This document shows, one piece after another, positions 43,293-53,624 of a stretch of 64,000 nucleotides of DNA (position 1 is the stretch's first letter; each line of letters starts with the position of its first letter). This DNA comes from Wolinella sp052170135. Its GTDB lineage: Bacteria > Campylobacterota > Campylobacteria > Campylobacterales > Helicobacteraceae. Both the position numbers and the translations under genes were made by a program. The DNA is taken from NCBI GenBank assembly GCA_052170135.1, contig JBQNBC010000008.1:16463-80462 (forward strand), in the 5' to 3' direction. The notes under the pieces are model-generated. The model ran no database searches and was not told the DNA's origin. It saw only the letters and a program-made list of their open reading frames with translations.

Positions 43293-44498
43293 ATGAGTGT
43301 TGAAGATTTTAAAAACTTTGTGAGTGGATTTAGCGCACAAAAAGGCTATCGCGCACCGCTTGGGTTTGGTATTTGCCGAGTTGACCTAGGAAGTGGCGAA
43401 AAAGTGTTACAAGCAACGTATCCGATTCTCAACTGGGATGGCGAAAATCTAGGCTCTTATGCTGTATTTAGTGAGGCTTCAAAGCTTGGTAGAGAGATTT
43501 ATAAAAGCGAGCAAGAGAGCATTGTTGGCATTACGCCTGAGTTTATAAAAAAGGCGTTAGAGATTTATGAGCCTTTTATCGCTGAGACGCTTATCGATTC
43601 TTCAAAGCACAAAAATATACAAGTGGTGCTAGAGCTAGCTGAAGCAGAACGCGAGGGGCGACTCCTTGGAGAATGTGGGGCTTATATGTATCGCTTTGTG
43701 GTGCTTTTTGGTGATACAAAGTGCGAGAGTGTGGAGAGTGGTTACATGAAGCTTCTCGCCCTATCTTTAGGAAAAGCTCCGCTTAGAAGCCTGCTACTTG
43801 ATGGAATATTTGGACTACTTCAAAACGTCGCATGGAGTGGGAATCGCCCATACGAGCTTGCATGGCTACGCGAAAATGAGATCCGCCTAAAAATGCGTGG
43901 CGAATATCCAGCAATAGACTATGTGGATAAATTCCCACGCTACCTAATGCAAGTCGTACCTCAGCATGACAATATAAGACTACTAGATACAGCAAAGACA
44001 CGCTTTGGAGCATATCTAGGCAAAGGTGGCTACACACAGATGCCAGGTGCAAGCTATATCAACTTTAATGCCGGTGTAGAGGGCGCATGCATGAATGAAG
44101 GACGCATAAGCTCATCAGTAATCATCGGCGATGGGACAGATGTAGGCGGAGGCGCAAGTATCCTAGGCGTGCTAAGCGGAGGCAATAGCGACCCGATAAC
44201 CATCGGTAAAAACTGCCTGCTGGGAGTAAATAGCTCAACAGGAATCAGCCTAGGCGATGGATGTATCGTAGATGGAGGAATCGCCGTACTAGCTGGAACA
44301 ATCTTTAAAATCACAGCTGAAGAAGCTGGCAAAATAGCTGAGATCAACAGTGATTTCACAATCAATCCTAGTGGACTTTACAAAGGTAGAGAGCTATCTA
44401 AAAAGCATGGAATCCACTTCCGTCAAGACTCAAAAACAGGTGCAATGATCGCTTTTAGAAGTAACAAAAAAATTGAACTAAACGTCGCGCTGCACTAA
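43293..44498 (+). CDS. dapD: Tetrahydrodipicolinate N-succinyltransferase
   Basis: This protein of about 401 residues acts in the succinylase branch to meso-diaminopimelate and lysine. The C-terminal part has left-handed beta-helix hexapeptides (SSVIIGDGTDVGGGASILGVLSGGNSD and CLLGVNSSTGISLGDGCIVDGGIAVLAG at about 270-340). The long N-terminal domain fits the epsilonproteobacterial form. The ATG at 43293 has AAAGGAG upstream. It is 37 bases after csd4 and supplies the cell wall amino acid. Confidence 0.93.
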   Translation: MSVEDFKNFVSGFSAQKGYRAPLGFGICRVDLGSGEKVLQATYPILNWDGENLGSYAVFSEASKLGREIYKSEQESIVGITPEFIKKALEIYEPFIAETLIDSSKHKNIQVVLELAEAEREGRLLGECGAYMYRFVVLFGDTKCESVESGYMKLLALSLGKAPLRSLLLDGIFGLLQNVAWSGNRPYELAWLRENEIRLKMRGEYPAIDYVDKFPRYLMQVVPQHDNIRLLDTAKTRFGAYLGKGGYTQMPGASYINFNAGVEGACMNEGRISSSVIIGDGTDVGGGASILGVLSGGNSDPITIGKNCLLGVNSSTGISLGDGCIVDGGIAVLAGTIFKITAEEAGKIAEINSDFTINPSGLYKGRELSKKHGIHFRQDSKTGAMIAFRSNKKIELNVALH

Positions 44499-45079
44499 GA
44501 ATCCATGCAGAAGATCTTTAGACTTTTGCTTTAGTCTGGCAAAAGCATGACAAAGAGCACAAGGGATACCCCCTATAAGTAGAGCTATCCGTATTAAAGC
44601 GATCAAGCTTTAATACGTGGCGTTAGAAATCCGTATCAATTCTTAGCGCATCAACAAAGAAATTTACAGAATTTCATCGCTTTCTACACACATTAAGAGC
44701 TTTTAAGCCTTAAGACTTAAAAGCTTGGGCTTGGATTAAACCACGGAAGGCAAAACAGCCTGATACTATCTCCTTGTGCTCATACTATTGCAAAGCACCC
44801 CGATCCGCAAATACAAGCTGGCAACAAAATCTTCGCTAGTCTAAAAACAGCCAAAATCATAAGAATCCACCCTGGAAAATAGTTACATTTTTTAAGAAAA
44901 CTCCATAGTTTTTATAAAATTTTTCCATTTTTCTTTGATTTATGAGATGAAATTATTAAAATATACCCGTGCTTAGCGTCAATATCCTTTCTTTAGTGTA
45001 CATTTTTAGTTGCTTTTTGCGCTGTAAGTGGAAACAATTAGACAAAACTAAATAAAAACTTAGCAAAAGGGGGTAATTT
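44499..45079. other. 581-bp intergenic region with two perfect hairpins
   Basis: No plausible gene is seen. CGTATTAAAGC (44590-44600) pairs perfectly with GCTTTAATACG (44607-44617). AGCTTTTAAG (44698-44707) pairs with CTTAAAAGCT (44716-44725). Neither is followed by a clean T run. The last 150 bases are AT-rich and likely hold the promoter of the symporter gene. A small RNA or a mobile-element scar is possible. Confidence 0.45.
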
Positions 45080-46402
45080 TTGGAAATAGTAGAAAATGTA
45101 GTGAGTAGCATAGCTGGCTTTGTCTGGGGCGTGCCTATGCTCGTGATGCTAGTAGGGACTGGAATCTACCTGACTATTTTGCTACGCGGCGTACAGTTTT
45201 GGGCATTACCAAGGGCATTTAAGCTAATTTTTTACAAAGAGCATGGCTCAGAGGGTGAAATCAGCCACTTCGCAGCTCTCACGACCGCCATGGCAGCAAC
45301 GGTAGGAATCGGCAATATAGTTGGCGTGGCGACTGCCATTAGCATGGGTGGACCTGGGGCTGTATTTTGGATGTGGGTGACCGGACTAGTCGGCATGTCT
45401 ACAAAATATGCTGAGGCAGTGTTGGCTGTCAAATATCGTCAAAAAGGTGCGATGGGCTACAAGGGTGGTCCGATGTACTACATAAGCGAGGGACTTGGAT
45501 TAAAGTGGCTTGGCTCACTATTTGCTATTTTTACTGTCTTTGCCTGCTTTGGCATCGGCAATATGACACAGGCAAATGCCATTTCACAGGCACTTTTGTC
45601 TAGCTTTGATATTCAGACTTGGCAGTCTGGATTTGTCATGATGGTGCTAACATCACTTGTGATTCTTGGCGGGATTAAGAGTATTGGTAAATTCACGGCA
45701 TTCCTTGTGCCTTTTATGATTATTATCTATGTTGGCACTGCCATCACGGTGCTAGTCATGCAGGCGGATAATATCCCCGATGTGCTTGGAGATATTTTTT
45801 ACTATGCGTTTAATCCCCATGCTGCAAGTGGTGGTTTTGCTGGAGCGATGATTGCTGCAGCGATTCGCTATGGCTTAGCACGCGGTGTATTCTCAAACGA
45901 ATCTGGACTTGGTTCAGCGCCCATTGCAGCAGCAGCAGCAAAGACAAACGATCCAGTCAAGCAGGCTCTAGTCTCAATGACGCAGACATTTATCGATACA
46001 ATAGTCGTATGCACAATGACAGCAATCGTGATTTTAAGTGCACCACAGTGGCTAGCTGGCGTAAGCGCTGGAGAGCTGACACTTAAAAGCTTTGAACACT
46101 ATCTAGGTGGCTTTGGTGCTGGTGTAGTCATACTATCTACTGTGCTTTTTGGCTACTCTACGATTCTTGGCTGGAGCTACTATGGCGAAAAAGCTTTTGA
46201 GTTTCTTTTTGGACACAAGAGAATCAAGCTCTTCCGAGCAATATTTGTCTCTTTTATCATCGTAGGTGCGATGATAAAGCTAGACTTTGTATGGAACTTC
46301 TCAGACATGGCAAATGGTCTAATGGCGCTACCAAACCTAATCGCACTCCTACTTCTATCAAAAGTGGTAAAAGAGGAGACGAAGCGATACTTTACAAAGT
46401 AG
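45080..46402 (+). CDS. Sodium:alanine/glycine symporter (AGCS family)
   Basis: This 440-residue integral membrane protein has about ten membrane helices and the AGCS signatures ATVGIGNIVGVATAISMGGPGAVFWMW and RGVFSNESGLGSAPIA. It should import alanine or glycine with Na+. The start is a TTG with AAAAGGGGG upstream. It is followed after a few bases by proA. Confidence 0.93.
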   Translation: MEIVENVVSSIAGFVWGVPMLVMLVGTGIYLTILLRGVQFWALPRAFKLIFYKEHGSEGEISHFAALTTAMAATVGIGNIVGVATAISMGGPGAVFWMWVTGLVGMSTKYAEAVLAVKYRQKGAMGYKGGPMYYISEGLGLKWLGSLFAIFTVFACFGIGNMTQANAISQALLSSFDIQTWQSGFVMMVLTSLVILGGIKSIGKFTAFLVPFMIIIYVGTAITVLVMQADNIPDVLGDIFYYAFNPHAASGGFAGAMIAAAIRYGLARGVFSNESGLGSAPIAAAAAKTNDPVKQALVSMTQTFIDTIVVCTMTAIVILSAPQWLAGVSAGELTLKSFEHYLGGFGAGVVILSTVLFGYSTILGWSYYGEKAFEFLFGHKRIKLFRAIFVSFIIVGAMIKLDFVWNFSDMANGLMALPNLIALLLLSKVVKEETKRYFTK

Positions 46403-46409
46403 AAAACAC

Positions 46410-47660
46410 ATGGAAGCATTTCTAAAAAAAGCAAAAGAAGCAGCGCGCATAGTGGCGACAATCTCTCCAGAGGTGCGTACAAATACACTAATAGCAATGT
46501 CTAAGGCTATTCTTGCAAATAGCAATGCGATTCTTAGCGCAAATAAAGAAGACTACGCCAAAGCAAAAGAATTAAAACTAAGCGAGGCAATGCTTGATAG
46601 GTTGCGACTAGATAAAGAGAGAATCGCGACTATGGCACATTCAATCAACGAGATAGCTATGCTAAAAAACCCACTAGGAAGAATCCTGGATGGCTGGGTA
46701 GCTGAAAGTGGAATTAAAATACAAAAAGTCTCAATCCCAATCGGCGTAATAGGCATAATATACGAATCTCGTCCAAATGTAACAAGCGATACAGCTGCAC
46801 TCTGTTTTAAAAGTGGAAATATATGCGTATTAAAAGGTGGCAAAGAAGCGCAACACAGCAATAAAGCGATAGCTGACGCACTTCAAAGCGCACTAAAAGA
46901 GTACAATCTGCCATGCGAGGCGATCTCCTTACTACCTGATTCTTCACGCGAAGGGGTCGCACGCTTAGTAAAGATGAATGAATATGTCGATTTGATTATC
47001 CCACGCGGAGGAGAATCGCTAATAAAATTTGTAAGCGAAAATGCTACGATTCCCGTCATCAAGCATGACAAAGGTATCTGTCATACATATGTACATGAAT
47101 GTGCTGACTTTGAAAAAGCAGCAAAAATCATTATAAATGCAAAAGTCCAGCGCCCTTCAGCATGCAACGCACTTGAAACATTACTAGTCGATAGCGGAAT
47201 AGCCAAGCGATTCTTAAGCTTTGTCACACCAAAGCTAGTAGAGCATGGCGTAAGTCTACGTGCATGCCAAAAGAGTAAGCCTCTATTAGAATCGCTAGGA
47301 ATCAAGACACTTCTTGCAAGTGAAGCGGACTTTGATACGGAATATGGCGACTACATCATAAATATCAAAATCGTACACACCATAGATGACGCAATCACTC
47401 ACATCACAAGGCATGGCTCTGGGCACTCAGAGGCTATCATCACAGAGGATTACGCCGTGGCGGAACGTTTCATGGATGAAGTAGATGCCGCTAGCATCTA
47501 CCTAAACGCTTCGACACGTTTTAGCGATGGTGGCGAGTATGGCTTTGGCGCGGAGGTGGGCATCTCAACGAGCAAGCTCCACGCGCGCGGACCAATGGGA
47601 ATAAGTGAGTTAACAACGTATAAATTTAAAGTCTATGGCAATGGTGAGATACGAAAGTAG
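46410..47660 (+). CDS. proA: Gamma-glutamyl phosphate reductase
   Basis: This 416-residue protein carries out the second step of proline synthesis, reducing gamma-glutamyl phosphate with NADPH. The motifs GVIGIIYESRPNVTSD, LKGGKEA, IPRGGESLI, HDKGICHTYVHE and the catalytic cysteine in QRPSACNALETLLV are present. The gene follows the symporter closely, so both may be cotranscribed. Its partner proB is not in the window. Confidence 0.96.
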   Translation: MEAFLKKAKEAARIVATISPEVRTNTLIAMSKAILANSNAILSANKEDYAKAKELKLSEAMLDRLRLDKERIATMAHSINEIAMLKNPLGRILDGWVAESGIKIQKVSIPIGVIGIIYESRPNVTSDTAALCFKSGNICVLKGGKEAQHSNKAIADALQSALKEYNLPCEAISLLPDSSREGVARLVKMNEYVDLIIPRGGESLIKFVSENATIPVIKHDKGICHTYVHECADFEKAAKIIINAKVQRPSACNALETLLVDSGIAKRFLSFVTPKLVEHGVSLRACQKSKPLLESLGIKTLLASEADFDTEYGDYIINIKIVHTIDDAITHITRHGSGHSEAIITEDYAVAERFMDEVDAASIYLNASTRFSDGGEYGFGAEVGISTSKLHARGPMGISELTTYKFKVYGNGEIRK

Positions 47661-47682
47661 CAGGAATCATAGTCGATTCCTG
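47661..47682. terminator. Weak hairpin after proA
   Basis: CAGGAATC (47661-47668) and GATTCCTG (47675-47682) form a perfect 8-bp stem directly after the proA stop, without a T run. The rest of the 268-base gap to metF shows nothing recognisable. Confidence 0.45.
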
Positions 47683-47928
47683 ACGATAACTACCGTGCTT
47701 GTGTCCGCTTAATGTTTTATGCAATACATTTGCTCTCGCAAGTATCTAAGCACAGATTCTTTCGCGATATGACTTTGATATTAAAGTCAACAAAAATCTC
47801 GCAAAAGCATTGCTTATATCACAAGTGCAAATCCACCACGCACGCAGACAACTAACAATAATTTTTACAACTTCATATTACATACACAAGCAAAGCTGGA
47901 AGTCAATTCTTAAAAATGAGATAGAAAG

Positions 47929-48834
47929 CTATCCAAATAATATCTCTTTGGCGAGCGTTGTGTTATTCGCACTCATGAAATGTATCTTTGGATGCAGCCC
48001 CCAAAGCTCATGCCAAAGCCCACGACTAAGCGCAAGTCCAACGCGCCTCTCCTCATCTCTGCCAATCTTTGACGCATCCTCTAGTGCGCCAAGCCAGCTA
48101 TCTGGGATAAAAACACCAGGTAGCTTTGAGTAGAGAAAATACGCGCTTTTATAGCTCACAACAGGGAAAAATCCAAGTACGAGTTCACATCTGCTCCCTA
48201 ACTCTTGGTTTATCTCCTCTATCCAGCCAAGCAATCGTCGCGCAACATATACATCATACACAGGTTGAGTGATTACCGCGCGTGCGCCAGCCTCTACTTT
48301 CTGAAAGAGTCTCTTTCGCAAAGAATCGTGGCTCTGCGAATAGGAATTCATCACAGCCATAGGATAGATTGGCGCGAGCTCACCCTTTAGCGCATTGCCT
48401 TGTAGATCGCAGCCGGTGTTGAGATTCTTGATTATCTCTAGCAATAGCGTGCTTTTGCCCTCAAATACGCCCTTTGCCTGTGGCTGATCACCAAGCCTCA
48501 TTGCATCGCCAGTTACTGCTAGAATCAAGCGTAGATCAAACTCATTTGCACCAATGAGCTCACTTTGTAGCGCCAGTGAGTTTTTATCGCGCATGCTAAA
48601 TGTGCATATTACAGGCTTTTGCAAACTCTGCTGTAACTTTATACTCGCCAAAACAGACGAGTGCTTAAGTCGCGCAAGCGGAGAATCTGTACACACAAAA
48701 CCATCTACGCGCTCCAAAATCCCAGCCTCTCGCACTGCCTTAGCTTGTGATGCGACACTAGGCGAAGCATGTGGCGCAATCTCGAAAGTCAAAAATGTCG
48801 AGTTGTGCAATTTGTCAATAAAAGTCTCAATCAT
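47929..48834 (-). CDS. metF: Methylenetetrahydrofolate reductase
   Basis: This protein of about 301 residues reduces methylene-THF to methyl-THF for methionine synthesis. It shows FEIAPHASPS-type N-terminus, a TIM-barrel pattern with LRLILAVTGDAMRLGDQ, GARAVITQPVYDV and VLGFFPVVSYKSA. I start it at MIETFID (48834), with GGGAG upstream, rather than five codons earlier. It is not linked to folD in the window. Confidence 0.87.
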   Translation of the reverse strand: MIETFIDKLHNSTFLTFEIAPHASPSVASQAKAVREAGILERVDGFVCTDSPLARLKHSSVLASIKLQQSLQKPVICTFSMRDKNSLALQSELIGANEFDLRLILAVTGDAMRLGDQPQAKGVFEGKSTLLLEIIKNLNTGCDLQGNALKGELAPIYPMAVMNSYSQSHDSLRKRLFQKVEAGARAVITQPVYDVYVARRLLGWIEEINQELGSRCELVLGFFPVVSYKSAYFLYSKLPGVFIPDSWLGALEDASKIGRDEERRVGLALSRGLWHELWGLHPKIHFMSANNTTLAKEILFG

Positions 48835-49528
48835 TATAAATACTCCCAATTATCTTTCGTGCCTATTTTACGGCTTATAAGTGCGTAAATACCCGCTATT
48901 TATAAACATTTCAAAACCTTATAGAGAAAACTAAAAAATACTAAAAGTATATGTATTTTATAGGGTATTTAAAACATTAGATAGCTAGTCACACCTACTT
49001 GGTCGCATTCTACAAATAAAAATACAAAAGCGGCATAAAAACAGGGGTAAAGAATCTAGAGAAAACAACGTGCTAAAGCGCATGAAGACGGAAATTTTAA
49101 AAGTAATAGAAAAGAATAAAAACATATAAATAAGCAATAGATGTCAAGGAGAAAGCATTCAATGCGCTTAACTCTATTAATAAATGGCTGAGTAATACGT
49201 GGTAATAGCAAACACCGATTTGCATAGGCTTAAAACACAAGACTCGATAGATTTTAGTGCTATCATGGACATCTATATTCCTTATAGGATAAAACACAGC
49301 CTCAAATTTATATCTTTCAGTGCATATAGATAGATGAATTGTATTTTTTAGATTTTAGGAAGCAAATATCGCAGACTAAAGAAAGAGTAAAATGCATGCC
49401 GCATTGACATTGCGCGACACCGGTAAAATATGCACCCATAGCGAATTTTTAGATGTTTGCAAGCTTGTGTTAAACTAAAAACATGCTAGAGAATCCGATA
49501 GGAATTTGATAAAGAAAGCACCACACAA
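48835..49528. other. About 690-bp intergenic region without recognised genes
   Basis: The stretch is AT-rich, with many stops in all frames. On the minus strand near metF, AT-rich blocks could hold its promoter. I see no tRNA, no clear riboswitch fold and no repeat. Confidence 0.5.
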
Positions 49529-49945
49529 TCAAGAATCCGCCAAGCCAAATCTCAAAAAGAGAATTCTCTCAAGCTCGTAGAGCTCATATCGTATGGCTTT
49601 AAATCTTATACTCTCGCCAATATCTACTAATTTTAGTATCTCTTCTAGTGTGCGTGCACTCTCCTGTGTTCGTTTAAAATTCGCCACAAGAATCGATTCT
49701 AAATTCTCGCGCACAAGCTCGTCTTTACTACTTGCCTTTGATACATCACCAAGAATATCACGATAAGACACGAGGGGGAGATGGATTTTAAGCCTAGAGG
49801 AGTGGCGAAGTGATTTAAGTCTAGAAGATAGATCGCTATCATCGCGAGTGTAGCGCACCACATCCTCTATGACGCGCAAACCCTCACGCAGGCGGTTTAG
49901 CGAGGCATCAATGACCCTCTCTACACCGCGTGATTCTTTACTCAT
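49529..49945 (-). CDS. ThiD2-like aminopyrimidine phosphate kinase domain protein
   Basis: This protein of about 138 residues has RVIDASLNRLREGLRVIEDVVRY, then LSSRLKSLRHSSR and FKRTQESARTLEEILKL. These match the ThiD2 domain known as the N-terminal part of some ThiE proteins. ThiD2 is thought to phosphorylate HMP-P in thiamine synthesis. Here it stands alone, without ThiE. The start ATG at 49945 lies inside the end of the BI-1 gene (8-base overlap), so the two are coupled. Confidence 0.65.
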   Translation of the reverse strand: MSKESRGVERVIDASLNRLREGLRVIEDVVRYTRDDSDLSSRLKSLRHSSRLKIHLPLVSYRDILGDVSKASSKDELVRENLESILVANFKRTQESARTLEEILKLVDIGESIRFKAIRYELYELERILFLRFGLADS

Positions 49946-50645
49946 CTGAATTACCGAGTATACCAAGTAGTTGCAGAAGCGATACAAACAAGTTAAAGAA
50001 ATTCAGATATAACGATATAGCCGCTATCACCGGACTATCATATAGACCACGCACGATATTTTGTGTGTCATACGCAATATAAAGACTAAAGAGAATCGCA
50101 CCAACACCAGCGATAATCACCTGAAGAAGCGGACTACCAAGAAAAATATTAACGATAGATGAGATTACAACAACGATAAGTGCGATAAATAGCATCTTGC
50201 CCATACTCGCCAAATCTCGACTAGTCTTTAGCGCAAAAATACTCATAATCCCAAAAATCGCCGTAGTCAAAAGAAATGCATTTGCAACTATACTAGCACC
50301 ACCTGGCATAGAAAACGTGCGAGACAAAAGCGGTGTAAGCGTAAGACCGGTGATAAACGTAAAGCCAAACAAAAGGACTAGATTAATTCCTGGCTTGTCT
50401 TTCATAAAGAATAGCCCAAAAAGAAGCGCGAACTCCAAAATCACCAAGCCCAAATACCATGACGAGATGGTATCAGCCATACCCAAACCAATATATGCAC
50501 CAACAGTGGCAGCAAGCAATGAACTTGCAAAAAGCTGATATGTCTGCTTGACAAAGCTGACAACCGCGCCCTCTGCACGCTCCTGCGCACCATAACTCTC
50601 TTGCGCTGAGTTACTATTTAAATAATTTCTCTCATAAAGCGACAT
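49938..50645 (-). CDS. Bax inhibitor-1/YccA-family membrane protein
   Basis: This protein of about 235 residues has a polar N-terminus (about 1-28) followed by seven hydrophobic segments, as in the BI-1/YccA family. It ends with SLYIAYDTQNIVRGLYDSPVIAAISLYLNFFNLFVSLLQLLG (segments 6-7), whose Asp residues match the pH-sensing pair of BI-1 channels. The role in bacteria is probably calcium leak or control of membrane proteolysis. I start it at MSLYERN with GGAGG upstream. Confidence 0.9.
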   Translation of the reverse strand: MSLYERNYLNSNSAQESYGAQERAEGAVVSFVKQTYQLFASSLLAATVGAYIGLGMADTISSWYLGLVILEFALLFGLFFMKDKPGINLVLLFGFTFITGLTLTPLLSRTFSMPGGASIVANAFLLTTAIFGIMSIFALKTSRDLASMGKMLFIALIVVVISSIVNIFLGSPLLQVIIAGVGAILFSLYIAYDTQNIVRGLYDSPVIAAISLYLNFFNLFVSLLQLLGILGNSDE

Positions 50646-50731
50646 AATGCAAGCCTCCAAAGCTATTTATAAAATATTAAAGCGCGCATAATATACTATT
50701 TTTCGTTTCAAAACGGTTAAGGAGACACAAA

Positions 50732-51724
50732 ATGGGCATTTTAAGGGTTGCAATTAATGGCTTTGGGCGCATTGGCAGATGTGTGGCCAGGATTATTAGC
50801 GAACGAAGAGATGTTGAGTTAGTCGCGGTCAACGACCTTGCATCGCCTGAGATTCTCGCATATTTGCTACGCCACGATTCTGTACATGGCGCATTTGGCG
50901 ATAGTATAAAGTTTAAAAATGGGATTTTAGAGGTAGATGGCAGAAGCATACGCCTCTTAAATGAGCGCGAACCAAGCAAGTTAGACTTTGGCGAAGTAGA
51001 TGTAGTCATAGAATCTACAGGTCTGTTTCTGACAGAAGAATCGACACACCATCACCTGGCAAATGGTGCAAAAAAAGTGATAATCTCCGCACCCGCCAAA
51101 GACTCTACGCCTACATATGTAATGGGCGTAAATCACGTGCAATACCGTGGAGAATCGATAATCTCAAACGCAAGCTGTACTACAAACTGTCTAGCGCCAG
51201 TGGCAATGTTGCTTGATGAAGCATTCGGTATAGAGAAAGGAATCATGACCACAATCCACGCCTATACAAATGACCAAAATATCCTAGACACCGCACACAG
51301 AAGCGACTTCAGACGCTCACGTGCCGCCGCTATAAATATGATACCAACAACAACTGGTGCGGCAAAAGCCCTCTCGCTCGTACTGCCAAATCTAAAAGGC
51401 AAGCTACACGGACACTCCGTACGTGTCCCAACTCCAGATGTCTCGATGGTCGATTTAAATGTAAAGTTGGCACAAAAAACCACAACAGAATCGATAAACG
51501 CACTATTTTTAGAGGCAAGCCAGTCGCGCTTAAGCGGGATTTTGGGCGTCGATTCTGATTATGGCGTGTCGCTTGACTTCCAAGGCGACCCAAGAAGCTC
51601 TATAGTCGCGCAGGATTTGACATTCGTGATAGATGGTGACATGGCAAAAATAATGGCATGGTATGACAACGAATGGGGCTACTCGAACCGCCTAATAGAC
51701 ATGGCAAATTACATCTCGCGCTAG
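50732..51724 (+). CDS. gap: Glyceraldehyde-3-phosphate dehydrogenase, type I
   Basis: This 330-residue protein interconverts glyceraldehyde-3-phosphate and 1,3-bisphosphoglycerate. It has the Rossmann motif INGFGRIGR and the catalytic SNASCTTNCLAP. HAYTNDQNILDTAHRSDFRRSRAAA and a terminal WYDNEWGYSNR also match the family. A hairpin terminator follows the stop. Confidence 0.97.
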   Translation: MGILRVAINGFGRIGRCVARIISERRDVELVAVNDLASPEILAYLLRHDSVHGAFGDSIKFKNGILEVDGRSIRLLNEREPSKLDFGEVDVVIESTGLFLTEESTHHHLANGAKKVIISAPAKDSTPTYVMGVNHVQYRGESIISNASCTTNCLAPVAMLLDEAFGIEKGIMTTIHAYTNDQNILDTAHRSDFRRSRAAAINMIPTTTGAAKALSLVLPNLKGKLHGHSVRVPTPDVSMVDLNVKLAQKTTTESINALFLEASQSRLSGILGVDSDYGVSLDFQGDPRSSIVAQDLTFVIDGDMAKIMAWYDNEWGYSNRLIDMANYISR

Positions 51725-51736
51725 GCGGATTTGTGG

Positions 51737-51754
51737 GAATCTTGTGCAAGATTC
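51737..51754 (+). terminator. Hairpin after gap
   Basis: GAATCTTG (51737-51744) and CAAGATTC (51747-51754) form a perfect 8-bp stem 13 bases after the stop. It is followed by TCCCTCGCCCCCTTTT, so termination is plausible. Confidence 0.55.
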
Positions 51755-52011
51755 TCCCTCGCCCCCTTTTGCACCCTCGCTCTCCTAGATTAAAGTAGCT
51801 AAATAAAAGCAGTATAGAATCCCACTTAGATGGCTGGATAATTAGATAACAATCGCTACAAGTCTCCTATAAAGAGAATCAAGCATGATAAACAGCGTTA
51901 GTGGCTTCACTCCCGATTTCACACACCAAGAAAAAAGATGACAAGACTACACGGCCAAAGCAAGAAGTGTGCAATGAATAGGAATGGATAAATAGAAGAA
52001 TAGAAACAATC

Positions 52012-52346
52012 GATTTGATATTATCTAACTATTTAGAAGAGAAGGTAGAGAAAGTCAAACTGAGGCGAACCCACGACAAAAAAGGAGCTCATAATTGATG
52101 TTTCAGAAAGTTATGCTCACTATGTAAAATACGCAATATCAGACAGTAAGCCAAGCAACAGTAAAAACTTAGCTGAGAAACTAGAGCTAAAAGTAATGAA
52201 TTGTTATCTTTTTTGATTCCCTACCAAAATACAACGCAGGAAACGATAAGACCGCGAGTTTTATGACTAGCACCAACTTAAGCATTAATGAGTCTAAAGA
52301 GCTATACAGAGAAGAGCTAGCAAAATCATTCTTTAAGGATATAAAC
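52012..52346 (+). pseudogene. Decayed gene of unknown function, first of three adjacent wrecks
   Basis: Coding-like pieces appear in three frames. They are NYLEEKVEKVKL at about 52,030, then KKELIIDVSESYAHYVKYAI from about 52,079, then FDSLPKYNAGNDKT...NESKELYREELAKSFFKD up to 52,346. They read as one protein broken by frameshifts. I cannot name the family. It directly precedes the broken barrel gene, so it was probably part of the same operon. The 250 bases before it show no clear gene. Confidence 0.5.
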
Positions 52347-53183
52347 TTGAAAAAATTACTAGGCGCATTGCTTTTGATATGCTCTCTTTTTGCCTATGAC
52401 CCGATAACTATCGACAGCCCTTTTTAAGAATCAGATGAGGCTTAGAAGTGCCACAACCATATTACTCCTAAACTCAGGGAATTCAAACGTGTATATACAA
52501 GCTATCCAAATCTAATAATAAATGGCGATCCCGTCGTATGGAGCGATACAAAGCAGCTCTCGCTGACTCATGCTTTCATGTATGCCCTAATCCCAAAGCT
52601 TGATATTCTCACTTCATTTGGCGGGAGCCATCAGCGCAACGAATACATAGACTGCTACATGCTTGACACAAAGATCAAAGCAAGGCGAGTCTTGATTCTC
52701 TTTGACTGGAGATAAACTATAAGAGTGATAGAAACGTTGAACTAGTGCCTATGATGACTATCCAAACAGTACTTTTTCAAAAGGAGCGAGCTCTGTATAA
52801 AGATAAAACTTTCAGTCTCAGCTCATTTAGCAAAAGGTTCACTCAATGGCTATTCCTTGTATACTGATGTAGGCTATAACAGAGCTAGAAAATTTAACTT
52901 TGTAAAGCTAGAGTATGGCAATAGCCTCTATTTTGGTGACGACTTAAGCATAGTCTTAAGTCCAAAGATAACGCTTGACTTAGGAATCGAGCAGAGATTC
53001 CAAGCTTCGAATAAAATAATTGGCAAAAATATGACAAATGTCCGCTCCATACCGACATACAATATTGGCTCTACTTGTAGTATAAACAACGACGCTTCCG
53101 TGAGCTTCTCCAAAAGCATGGGTGGCGGAAGTATCGCACCTGATAGCGTGTTTAGTGCTAAATATTATGGAGCAAAAAGATAG
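52347..53183 (+). pseudogene. Decayed outer-membrane beta-barrel (transporter-like) gene
   Basis: It opens with a TTG and a clean signal peptide (KKLLGALLLICSLFA then YDPITIDSPF), then meets a stop. Later frames give TKQLSLTHAFMYALIPKLDILTSFGGSHQRNEY and, from 52,857, alternating beta-strand sequence such as KLEYGNSLYFGDDLSIVLSPKITLDLGIEQRF, ending in a barrel-like C-terminus. Several frameshifts and missing pieces rule out function. Confidence 0.75.
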
Positions 53184-53199
53184 CAACTAAAATACTAAC

Positions 53200-53573
53200 A
53201 TGGTTAGCTTTAGCGAGCTTCAACTAGCAACGACAAAACTAGGATACGAATCTAAGGGCTACAAAATCGACCGCACAACACTCAACAAACTAAATATCCC
53301 TAATAGTATCCAAGATAGAAGACGACCTGCGATACCCGCACTTTGTCGTAGTAATTCAACCACGCGGGAGATTTTATCACCATACTTGACCCTAGCTCTA
53401 GCGAATACATAAGCTAAAAAGCCAATTCTAGCGTATAGGATAGACGCTCTCAAGGTGACTATACTCTGATAATAATAGCCCCAAAGGCTAACTTAAAAAG
53501 AGAATACAAGCTAAGTACCACACAAATCAAGCTGTTTTTGATAGATTCTGACCCTTACAAGAATATACACTAA
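53200..53573 (+). pseudogene. Decayed C39-type peptidase gene
   Basis: The fragments in order are FSELQLATTKLGYESKGYKI, VSKIEDDLRYPHFVVVIQ (catalytic His region, in another frame), ITILDPSSSEYIS (Asp region) and DYTLIIIAPKANLKREYKL. They match C39-like cysteine peptidases. The N-terminal part with the catalytic Cys is missing, and at least three frameshifts or stops are present. C39-like peptidase plus outer-membrane barrel is also the FapD/FapF pairing of functional amyloid systems, so such an export system may have been lost here. Confidence 0.7.
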
Positions 53574-53624
53574 AGCCCTACCCACATTTTTGCAATTCTC
53601 CACGCCACTTTACAACGCCAGAAA

